Assembly: GCA_023251875.1 (NCBI GenBank)
Contig: JAHEXY010000005.1
Span: forward strand, 124,001-188,000
Direction: 5' to 3'
From: Bacteroidota bacterium
Lineage (GTDB): Bacteria; Bacteroidota; Bacteroidia; JAHEXY01
DNA length: 64,000 nt
Within the stretch, counting starts at the first letter, position 1. Every line of letters starts with the position of its first letter. Both the position numbers and the translations under genes were made by a program. The notes beneath the pieces are model-generated. The model saw only the letters and a program-made list of their open reading frames with translations, searched no databases and was not told where the DNA came from. This document shows, one piece after another, positions 17,708 through 24,949 of the stretch.

Positions 17708-17872
17708 TTATCCTACTCTTTTATGAGTACGCTCAGAAGATACAGTTAATTTATGACGTCCTTTAGCTCTACGGCTAGCCAATACCCTACGGCCATTAGC
17801 AGTTGACATTCTTTCACGGAAACCGTGTTTGTTTTTTCTCTTACGAACGGAAGGTTGAAATGTACGTTTCAT
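17708..17872 (-). CDS. rpmH: 50S ribosomal protein bL34
   Basis: 54-residue ribosomal protein of the large subunit. The translation begins [20 protein letters not shown] and continues with [20 protein letters not shown], the bL34 signature. Its C-terminus ([14 protein letters not shown]) is a few residues longer than the shortest bL34 forms. A TATCTTTG promoter lies 33 bases upstream of the ATG and an intrinsic terminator lies downstream, so it appears to be a single-gene unit. Neither rnpA nor yidC, the usual neighbours, is adjacent; next to it are the MORN-repeat gene and the divergent exporter. Confidence 0.96.
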   Translation of the reverse strand: MKRTFQPSVRKRKNKHGFRERMSTANGRRVLASRRAKGRHKLTVSSERTHKRVG

Positions 17873-17904
17873 TGTATTACCTCTTTAAAAATTTAATCGG
17901 ACTG

Positions 17905-17912
17905 CAAAGATA
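17905..17912 (-). promoter_or_regulatory. rpmH promoter -7 element TATCTTTG
   Basis: A minus-strand TATCTTTG matches the Bacteroidota TAnnTTTG consensus, 33 bases upstream of the rpmH start, giving a leader of roughly 25 nt that contains AGAGGT near the ATG. The -33 element is not obvious. Confidence 0.65.
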
Positions 17913-18000
17913 AGAAGCTTTTTTGATTTATAAAACATTTTTAACGCTTTTAGATAAATAAACACCCTTAAAAGCCTTAAATTGCACTAAATTTTTTGTT

Positions 18001-18086
18001 AGTTGCTCGTTATTGGTTGTTGGTAACCCCTATTCAAATAACCAATCAAGCTAATTCTAACAAAAATAACTGACAACCAACAACTA
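18001..18086. repeat. Inverted repeat before the exporter gene (TTAGTTGTTGG family)
   Basis: TTAGTTGCTCGTTATTGGTT at the left and ATAACTGACAACCAACAACT at the right are imperfect inverted copies of the motif seen in the carB leader. The right arm ends 5-6 bases before the exporter ATG, so it would be in that gene's leader. Confidence 0.7.
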
Positions 18087-18090
18087 TACA

Positions 18091-19884
18091 ATGGCTCGTA
18101 AACAAAATCTTGAAACCGAAGACTTACCGAAAGCAAAACTTACAAGGGATTCTTTACAAAAATCTGCACGCATTTTTCAATACATAGGCAACCATAAATG
18201 GAAATTTGTATTGGGTATGTGTTTTTTGTTTTGCACAATAGGCACAGCATTAGTATTTCCTTTTATTCTCGGAAAATTAATTGAAGCTGCCAATAATAAA
18301 GATCTTAATACAACTAATACCATTGCTTTGTATGCAGCAGGTATCCTTTTAGCACAATCTGTTTTTTCATTTTTTAGAATTTACTTATTCGTTGATTATA
18401 CTGAAAATACACTGGCTAATTTAAGACAATCAATGTATTCGCATATTGTTAAACTACCCATGACATTTTTCTCACAAAAACGGGTAGGAGAAATTAATAG
18501 CAGAATATCATCAGACTTAACTTTATTACAAGAAACCCTAACTACCACCATTGCTGAATTTATTCGCCAATTTTTTGTCATTATTGGAGGTATTTGTTTT
18601 CTTGCTTACTTATCGTTTAAACTTACATTATTTATGCTAGCCGTATTGCCCGTTATGGCAGTTATGGCCGTAATTTTTGGAAGATTTATTAGAAAAGTAT
18701 CTAAAGAAGCTCAAGATCACGTTGCCGCATCCAATACCATTGTAGAGGAAACCTTGCAAGGCATTGCCAATGTTAAAGCATTTGCCAATGAATTTTTTGA
18801 AATGGCTCGCTATAAAAAAAGCACCGAGGATATTGCCAGAGTGGGTATAAAAGGAGGGAAATTCAGAGGTTTTTTTGCTGCCTTTATCATTTTATGCTTG
18901 TTTGGAGCCATTGTTTCTATGGTTTGGTATGGCGCTACACTTATTATAAAAGGAGAATTAAATGTTGCCTACTTAACTTCTTTTGTAATGTATTCTATTT
19001 TTGTAGGAGCCTCTTTTGGCGGTATTGCTGAGTTGTATGCTCAAATTCAAAAAGCAGTTGGAGCAACCGAAAGAGTTTTTGATATTTTAGAAGAAGATGT
19101 TGAAGATTTACAAACCTCTGGCAATATCAATGTAATTGCATTAAAGGGCGAAGTAAACTTTAACCAAATAGAATTTACCTATCCTTCACGTAAAGAAATG
19201 CAAATAATCAAAAACATTTCATTTAGCGCCAAAAGTGGAGAAACAGTTGCTATTGTTGGCCCAAGCGGCTCAGGAAAATCAACGATGGTTTCATTATTAC
19301 TTCGTTTTTACGATCCCCAAAAAGGTTCTATTACCATAGATGGGAAAAATATTAAGGAATATAATTTAACTGAGCTTCGCAATCGTATGGCCATTGTACC
19401 ACAAGATGTATTGCTTTTTGGAGGAAGCATAAAAGAAAACATTGCTTACGGAAAACCAAATGCCAATATGGATGAAATTATGGAAGCCGCCAAACAAGCC
19501 AATGCACATGATTTTATTATGAGTTTTCCGGAACAATACAATACCATGGTGGGAGAAAGAGGTGTAAAACTTTCAGGTGGCCAGCGCCAACGCATTGCTA
19601 TTGCAAGAGCGGTTTTAAAAAACCCTTCTATTTTAATATTAGATGAAGCTACCAGTTCACTCGATTCTGAATCAGAAAGATTGGTTCAACAGGCCTTAGA
19701 AAAATTAATGGTAGGCCGAACAACTTTTGTAATTGCGCATCGCTTATCCACCATTAAAAATGTAGATAAAATTGTAGTAATTGACCATGGTGAATTAGCA
19801 GAAATGGGAGCCCATACAGAGCTGATCAAAAATACAGAAGGCATTTATTATAATTTGAGCAAATTGCAGTTGCAGTTGAATTAA
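18091..19884 (+). CDS. ABC exporter, MsbA/lipid A exporter type
   Basis: 597-residue half-transporter with an N-terminal six-helix transmembrane domain (ABC_membrane, about residues 35-325) fused to an ATPase domain. Walker A GPSGSGKST is at 390-398, signature LSGGQ at 494-498, Walker B ILILDEA with Asp518-Glu519, then the H-loop in VIAHRLSTI. The motifs AEFIRQFFVIIGG and TLQGIANVKAF are typical of Bacteroidota MsbA-like proteins. It probably flips a lipid or drug outward at the inner membrane as a homodimer. A dispersed inverted repeat abuts its start; downstream lies a 240-base non-coding stretch with other hairpins. Confidence 0.88.
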   Translation: MARKQNLETEDLPKAKLTRDSLQKSARIFQYIGNHKWKFVLGMCFLFCTIGTALVFPFILGKLIEAANNKDLNTTNTIALYAAGILLAQSVFSFFRIYLFVDYTENTLANLRQSMYSHIVKLPMTFFSQKRVGEINSRISSDLTLLQETLTTTIAEFIRQFFVIIGGICFLAYLSFKLTLFMLAVLPVMAVMAVIFGRFIRKVSKEAQDHVAASNTIVEETLQGIANVKAFANEFFEMARYKKSTEDIARVGIKGGKFRGFFAAFIILCLFGAIVSMVWYGATLIIKGELNVAYLTSFVMYSIFVGASFGGIAELYAQIQKAVGATERVFDILEEDVEDLQTSGNINVIALKGEVNFNQIEFTYPSRKEMQIIKNISFSAKSGETVAIVGPSGSGKSTMVSLLLRFYDPQKGSITIDGKNIKEYNLTELRNRMAIVPQDVLLFGGSIKENIAYGKPNANMDEIMEAAKQANAHDFIMSFPEQYNTMVGERGVKLSGGQRQRIAIARAVLKNPSILILDEATSSLDSESERLVQQALEKLMVGRTTFVIAHRLSTIKNVDKIVVIDHGELAEMGAHTELIKNTEGIYYNLSKLQLQLN

Positions 19885-19930
19885 TCCATTTATTATCCAA
19901 ATCCTCCTCCTCCTTTGAATAGGAATAGGG

Positions 19931-20045
19931 AGCAATGTCATTAAGTTAAGGAGAAAATTAAGCCAAAGCACATGCTGAGCGAAGTCGAAGTAATCAGCAT
20001 GACAGCCGAGCTGGAGTCAGGCTGGTCTTAGCCGAACCAGCTACT
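19931..20045. repeat. Intergenic repeat with two hairpins (CAATGTCATTAAGTTAAGG family)
   Basis: CAATGTCATTAAGTTAAGG at 19933-19951 recurs at 58378 with one change. It is followed by CATGCTGA (19971-19978) and its exact complement TCAGCATG (19994-20001) around GCGAAGTCGAAG, then by AGCTGG (20009-20014) with CCAGCT (20037-20042). The 240-base gap 19885-20124 holds no gene. Confidence 0.65.
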
Positions 20046-20124
20046 AAAAAAATTCCATCATTGTCTAAATGCACATGATTCAGTAATTTCGCATTTTCAT
20101 TTCTTTAATTCATAATGCATCTTC

Positions 20125-22530
20125 ATGCTCAAAAATAAAGTTATTGCCTTATTTAAAGAATATGCAACATTACTATTTTCTTTTCTTATATGTTTTATAT
20201 TTACAAGAATTTATGAATTTGGGTTGCTCTATTTTACGCAAGATTTACCCATCAAAAGTCGACTGTTTGAATTAAATGGATTTTTGCTTGATTTGGTTTG
20301 GAGTATTCATTTTTGTTTTTTGTTCCTACCTGTTTTTGTATTGCTTTATTTTATTTCAGAAAAGCTGGCCTGTATTGTTATTAAAAGCCTATTTATAATT
20401 GCTCTTATTTTCAATCTGATTTTAGTAATCTCCTTTTCGGTCACGTTAGTTCCCATTGATCATGTTATTTTTAGCTATACCTATGATGATATTATGTTTG
20501 CTGCCAAAGCATCATCAAATACAAGTTGGCTACAAATTAGTAGCCTTGTTTTTTTTACGGTTTTATTTTTCATTATCATTCAAAAAATAACAATTCAGAT
20601 AAAGTCTACTCCTGTTTTAATTGCAACTTATTTAACAGCCCTAGTTGCATCCTATAGTATACCAAAATGGATTGTAAAACCTGTTAAAGATGATATAGAT
20701 AATTTTTTGGTGGTCAATAAAGAAGCTTATTTTTTTAGTCAATGTTTTAATTACATCAAAGAAGTGAGATTTTCAAAACACAATGCTTCTGTTTTTAAAT
20801 TTGCTAATATGTATAAAAAAAACCACCCCGGTTGGAAGTTTATAAATGAGGAATACCCATTGCTGCATATTAATAACACTCCAGATGTATTAGGGCCATT
20901 ATTAAATTTAAATGATCAAAAACCCAACATTGTTTTTGTAATTGTAGAAAGTCTTTCAAAAGAATACATGGGCAAAGATGCCAAATGGGGTAATTTCACT
21001 CCATTTCTAGATTCATTATCTGAACACAGTCTTTATTGGCCCAATTGTTTGAGCACTGCGGAACGTACATTTAATGTATTGCCCTCTTCATTGGGTTCAT
21101 TGCCATACGGAAAAGAAGGCTTTACTGCTATGGAAGATGCTATGCCCAATCATTTTAGTTTAATGCAATTGCTTAAAGAACATGGATATTATACAAGTTT
21201 TTATGTTGGAACATGGACGCACTTTAATAATATGGATGGCTTTCTTAAAATGCAAAATATTGATTTTATACTTGAGCAATTTCCCGGATATAAGAAAATT
21301 GATGTAAGTAAAATTACTGCAACATGGGGTTATGCCGATGGAGATTTGTTTAAAAGATCTTTTGAAACAATTGATTCACTCAATAAGAGTCCTAGACTAG
21401 ATGTTTATCTGACCATAACTACGCATAGTCCATTTATTCCGCCTCAACAAGAATTATACAAACAAAAAGCCGAAGATCGATTAATAGAACTTGGCTTTAA
21501 TGAAAACAAGAAAGCAAATTATGAAAAAGAGATTATGAAATATGCATGTATACTATACATGGATAATTCACTTCGATATTTTTTTAATGAATATAAAAAA
21601 CGTCCTGAATTTAAAAACACTATTTTTTTCATATTTGGAGACCATGCTATGCCTGAGCTGGATGCCAATAAATCTAAAATTGAAAAATACCATGTTCCAT
21701 TTATGATATATTCGCCACTTATTAAGTATGCTGACAAATTTAAATCAGTAGTTACACATCATGATATTACACCATCCATATTAGAAATGATGGCAAACCG
21801 ATACAATATGCCTTTACCTGATTCCGTTCATTGGATAGGAACTGGAATTGATACCATTCATTCATTTTCAAATTCACACCAACAAGCTTTTATGTTAAAC
21901 AATAAAGATATGATTGACTATATAGATGGCAATTATTTTTTATCAGGTAATCAATTATTCAAAATAAAAGATGGTTTGGATATTGAACCTTACGAAAACA
22001 AGGCAGTATACGACAGATTACTTCAAGAACGGAATACATTCAAAGAAATTAATCAATATGTCTGCGAGAAAAATAAAATTTTACCGTATGAATATTATTT
22101 AAAAAACAATTCATCCGCAGATATTTCCGATATAAAAGAAGATTCTAGTTCAATTGGAGAAACAAAAAGCGAATATTTAACGCTTGTAAATAGCTGTATG
22201 TTGGATAAAGTGTATAAATCAATAGATATAAAAGTAAATCTTAAACTTAAAACAACTGATACAATACTTAGTCAATATCCTTCAATTGTATTTGAAGCTT
22301 ATGATGAAACGCATAAAAAAGTGTTGTGGAAAAATTTTCGTTTACTTAGAGAAAATGCTTCTGTTGCTTCTGACGATTGGCAAAATCTTAAAGCCTTCAA
22401 ACAATTTGATTTAAATTTTATGATTCCGGAACATGCAAAAGATTATTCTTTTAAATTATATTTTTGGAATCAAAAACGCATTTTGTTGTCAATGGACGAT
22501 ATTAATTTGATTATTCAAGGAAATAAATAA
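20125..22530 (+). CDS. LTA synthase-like sulfatase-fold membrane protein
   Basis: 801-residue protein with four or five N-terminal transmembrane segments (to about residue 190) and an extracytoplasmic alkaline phosphatase/sulfatase-fold domain. NIVFVIVESLSKEYMG gives the first metal site; STAERTFNVLPSS contains the likely nucleophile Thr315; FIFGDHAMPEL (Asp506, His507) is the late metal site. This pattern is that of the LtaS/OpgB-type phosphoglycerol or phosphoethanolamine transferases. A C-terminal 180-residue extension beyond the catalytic domain has no known motif. In a Gram-negative organism it probably decorates a periplasmic glycan or lipid A-like molecule. A hairpin-rich repeat precedes it. 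Confidence 0.83.
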   Translation: MLKNKVIALFKEYATLLFSFLICFIFTRIYEFGLLYFTQDLPIKSRLFELNGFLLDLVWSIHFCFLFLPVFVLLYFISEKLACIVIKSLFIIALIFNLILVISFSVTLVPIDHVIFSYTYDDIMFAAKASSNTSWLQISSLVFFTVLFFIIIQKITIQIKSTPVLIATYLTALVASYSIPKWIVKPVKDDIDNFLVVNKEAYFFSQCFNYIKEVRFSKHNASVFKFANMYKKNHPGWKFINEEYPLLHINNTPDVLGPLLNLNDQKPNIVFVIVESLSKEYMGKDAKWGNFTPFLDSLSEHSLYWPNCLSTAERTFNVLPSSLGSLPYGKEGFTAMEDAMPNHFSLMQLLKEHGYYTSFYVGTWTHFNNMDGFLKMQNIDFILEQFPGYKKIDVSKITATWGYADGDLFKRSFETIDSLNKSPRLDVYLTITTHSPFIPPQQELYKQKAEDRLIELGFNENKKANYEKEIMKYACILYMDNSLRYFFNEYKKRPEFKNTIFFIFGDHAMPELDANKSKIEKYHVPFMIYSPLIKYADKFKSVVTHHDITPSILEMMANRYNMPLPDSVHWIGTGIDTIHSFSNSHQQAFMLNNKDMIDYIDGNYFLSGNQLFKIKDGLDIEPYENKAVYDRLLQERNTFKEINQYVCEKNKILPYEYYLKNNSSADISDIKEDSSSIGETKSEYLTLVNSCMLDKVYKSIDIKVNLKLKTTDTILSQYPSIVFEAYDETHKKVLWKNFRLLRENASVASDDWQNLKAFKQFDLNFMIPEHAKDYSFKLYFWNQKRILLSMDDINLIIQGNK

Positions 22531-22578
22531 TCCCATTTGATTTATTAGTTCGTCCAAAAGCTTTTAGTATAAAAGAGA

Positions 22579-23121
22579 TTATTTTTGATTTGTGGTTTTT
22601 ATCTTACAGTAAAAATCCCATAATACAATTCCTGCGCTCACAGAAATGTTAAACGAATGTTTGGTACCAAATTGAGGTATTTCAATACAGCTATCACAAG
22701 CATTAATAATTTCTTGAGCAACTCCGCTTACTTCATTACCAAATACTAAAGCATAAGTATTGTTTTTTTGAGGTGCGAAATTTTGCAAATGCATTCCACT
22801 TTCTACTTGTTCGAGAGCAATAAGGGTATACTTATTATTTTTTAATTCTTGAATGGCATCAATTGTATGGGTATAATGCTTCCATACTACAGATTCTGTT
22901 GCACCTAAAGCTGTTTTTTGAATTTCGCGATGAGGGGGTGTTCCGGTTACGCCACATAAATAAATGGCTTCAATTCTAAAGGCATCAGCTGTGCGAAAAA
23001 TAGATCCCACGTTATTTAAGCTGCGAACATTATCTAATACAACTACAATAGGTAGTTTATCGGCATCTTTAAATTGATGGGTAGAAATTCTATTAAGTTC
23101 ATGAATGCTGAGTTTTCGCAT
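22579..23121 (-). CDS. SpoU-family RNA methyltransferase (TrmH-like)
   Basis: 180-residue SPOUT methyltransferase, probably acting on the 2'-O of a tRNA or rRNA ribose. Motif 1 LDNVRSLNNVGSIFRTADAF, motif 2 ALVFGNEVSGV and motif 3 IEIPQFGTKHSFNISVSAGI, with the trefoil-knot order, are all present. I use the ATG at 23121 (MRKLSIHELNR); the frame could extend to 23244, but that would cover the adjacent divergent promoter and the fic start. It is a short SpoU without the N-terminal substrate-binding domain of RlmB. The exact nucleotide target is not readable. Confidence 0.88.
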   Translation of the reverse strand: MRKLSIHELNRISTHQFKDADKLPIVVVLDNVRSLNNVGSIFRTADAFRIEAIYLCGVTGTPPHREIQKTALGATESVVWKHYTHTIDAIQELKNNKYTLIALEQVESGMHLQNFAPQKNNTYALVFGNEVSGVAQEIINACDSCIEIPQFGTKHSFNISVSAGIVLWDFYCKIKTTNQK

Positions 23122-23199
23122 AAAAACAAGGCCTTTTAATGAATGATTCAATAACACATAAGCAAAATTGCCTTGGCAAAGAAACAGAAAAATAAATTG

Positions 23200-23207
23200 T
23201 ATTTTTG
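23200..23207 (+). promoter_or_regulatory. Putative fic promoter -7 element TATTTTTG
   Basis: A plus-strand TATTTTTG fits TAnnTTTG, 17 bases upstream of the fic ATG, giving only a very short leader. The candidate TTG at 23173-23175 is 24 bases away, longer than the usual spacing of about 20. Confidence 0.45.
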
Positions 23208-23224
23208 CATGAAAGAAATTTTGT

Positions 23225-24052
23225 ATGTATTCAGAATTTGACAATATAATAAGGGAATATAAAAATCAAGCCATTGTTTTGCCCGATCAGTGGCTGGATG
23301 ATAAAAAAGCTGAGTTTATTTATACTTCTAATAAACTAGAGGGGAATAGACTAAAGTTAGCCGAAACGTATAGTATTATCAAAGATAAAATGAACTTTTC
23401 AAGCGAGGCAAGGTTTAAAGATATCTTAGAAGTTAAAGGACATATAAAGGCCTTAGACACATGCTTGTTTATGGTAAAAAACAACTACCCATTAAGTACT
23501 AATACTTTAAAAACACTTAACAGTAATTTGTTATCTGCCTTATGGAAATTTGATGAATATTACTCAACCTGGAAACAAAACCAACAAGATTTGGGAGCAT
23601 ATAAACGTATTAATAATAGTATAAAATATACCCTTGATGGACAAGAAGGTACACTAGCGCCTGTATCAAACGCGGAAACAGTAGAAAAAAATATGGAAAT
23701 TATTTTCATTGACAATAATGCCATACGTCATATTTTGGAAAAAACCGCTCATTTAGCATATCAAATATGGATAAACCAACCTTTTCCGGATGGAAATAAA
23801 CGTACTGCTCGATTAGCTATTGTTTATATGCTTATGGCCTATGGCTTGCCCCTAGTCTCTTTTAAAGCGAGTGAACACAATTTTAATGAGGGTTTATTGC
23901 GTAGCCATTCTGAAAAAACTTTAAAACCCTTGATTCAGATAATCGATATAGAAGTAAAGCAACAATTGACTGAAATAATGGAATTAGACAAGCAATTAAA
24001 AATAAATAGAATCCCTCCTGCATTTGGACTTGGAGGTGTTTTGCTTTTTTAA
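23225..24052 (+). CDS. Fic family protein with altered catalytic motif
   Basis: 275-residue Fic-domain protein. The Fic core reads NQPFPDGNKRTAR: Gln185 stands where the catalytic His of HxFxDGNxR belongs, while Phe187, Asp189, Gly190, Asn191 and Arg193 are kept. The codon is CAA, one base from a His codon. The N-terminal stretch TSNKLEGNRL resembles the (S/T)xxxE(G/N) inhibitory helix. AMPylation would normally need the His, so the protein may be inactive, have another activity or work as a binding protein. It overlaps the convergent SDR gene by 4 bases at the 3' end. I see no antitoxin partner. Confidence 0.85.
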   Translation: MYSEFDNIIREYKNQAIVLPDQWLDDKKAEFIYTSNKLEGNRLKLAETYSIIKDKMNFSSEARFKDILEVKGHIKALDTCLFMVKNNYPLSTNTLKTLNSNLLSALWKFDEYYSTWKQNQQDLGAYKRINNSIKYTLDGQEGTLAPVSNAETVEKNMEIIFIDNNAIRHILEKTAHLAYQIWINQPFPDGNKRTARLAIVYMLMAYGLPLVSFKASEHNFNEGLLRSHSEKTLKPLIQIIDIEVKQQLTEIMELDKQLKINRIPPAFGLGGVLLF

Positions 24053-24897
24053 GAACGGCTAGCCAGCCCTGCCATTTTTTCACTTATTTCCCAGAGTTTT
24101 TTCCAACTTTCTTTATCTTGACTAGTACTTGATGGATTCGTAATTTTTTTCTTTGCAAAATATTTCCCACTTATATTTTCTACTTCAGAAGACGAAGCCA
24201 AATGGATAGAAGTTTCTGCTCCCTTTTCATTAGAAATTAAAAATGGCTGCACTAACATTATTACATATTCGTACCAATTTTTGCTTGTTTTTCCAAAATT
24301 AGAACCTACTAATCCGGGATGTACGGCATTGGATGTAATGCCTGTTCCTTCAAGTCTTTTAGCCAATTCATTTGAAAACATTAAAGTGTAAAGTTTCGCT
24401 TCGGCATATACTCTTGCAAAATCATATTTCTTTTTATTTTCAATATCATCCCAGTTTGGTTTGGCCATTGTATGTGCTACAGATGATAAATGAATAATTC
24501 TTGCTTTCGCTGTGTTTTTTATTGTATCCAATAAAAGATGGGTAAGTAAAAAGTGGCCAAGATGATTGGTTGCAAAAGTAGCTTCAATGCCATCAACAGA
24601 GTTTTCTCTTTGGCCAAAAATTAAACCTGCATTGTTAATTAATACATCAAGTTTTGAATGGTTTTGTGAAAATTCTTTTGCGGCTCTTCTTACATCATTT
24701 AGGCTCGATATATCGGCAATAATGATATCAATAGTATTGTTTTTTGTTTTTTCTATAATTTCTTTTTTTGCAATTTCTGCTTTTTCTTTATTGCGACATA
24801 CCATTACAATATGGGCTCCTTTTGAAGCAAGATCCATTGCTGTTGCTTTTCCAATTCCGGAATTAGCTCCTGTAATGAGTACAGTTTTATTTTTCAT
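24049..24897 (-). CDS. Short-chain dehydrogenase/reductase (SDR)
   Basis: 282-residue NAD(P)-dependent oxidoreductase. The cofactor loop TGANSGIGKATA is at residues 9-20, NNAGLIFG gives the NAG motif, HLSSVAH the catalytic Ser region and YAEAK the Tyr164/Lys168 pair; VHPGLVGSNFG follows. It resembles the retinol-dehydrogenase-like SDRs that are frequent in bacteria without a defined substrate. It is convergent with the Fic gene (4-base overlap) and lies downstream of infB on the same strand, separated from it by a dispersed hairpin repeat. Confidence 0.87.
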   Translation of the reverse strand: MKNKTVLITGANSGIGKATAMDLASKGAHIVMVCRNKEKAEIAKKEIIEKTKNNTIDIIIADISSLNDVRRAAKEFSQNHSKLDVLINNAGLIFGQRENSVDGIEATFATNHLGHFLLTHLLLDTIKNTAKARIIHLSSVAHTMAKPNWDDIENKKKYDFARVYAEAKLYTLMFSNELAKRLEGTGITSNAVHPGLVGSNFGKTSKNWYEYVIMLVQPFLISNEKGAETSIHLASSSEVENISGKYFAKKKITNPSSTSQDKESWKKLWEISEKMAGLASRS

Positions 24898-24909
24898 ATT
24901 AGAACGATT

Positions 24910-24946
24910 GCTCCCTCTCCTAAAGGGAGAGGGTTGGGGTGAGGGC
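24910..24946. repeat. Dispersed CCTCTCC/GGAGAGG repeat, copy 2
   Basis: CTCCCTCTCCTAAAGGGAGA followed by GGGTTGGGGTGAGGGC fills most of the 52-base gap between infB and the SDR gene. The CCCTCTCC..GGGAGAGGG stem could act as a hairpin between the two transcripts. It is the same family as 17677, 45165 and 54688. Confidence 0.8.
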
Positions 24947-24949
24947 TTA

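Noticed and set aside
17534-17749. 71-codon plus-strand frame across the rpmH terminator
   Set aside because: It reads through the terminator hairpin, the dispersed repeat and the antisense of rpmH.
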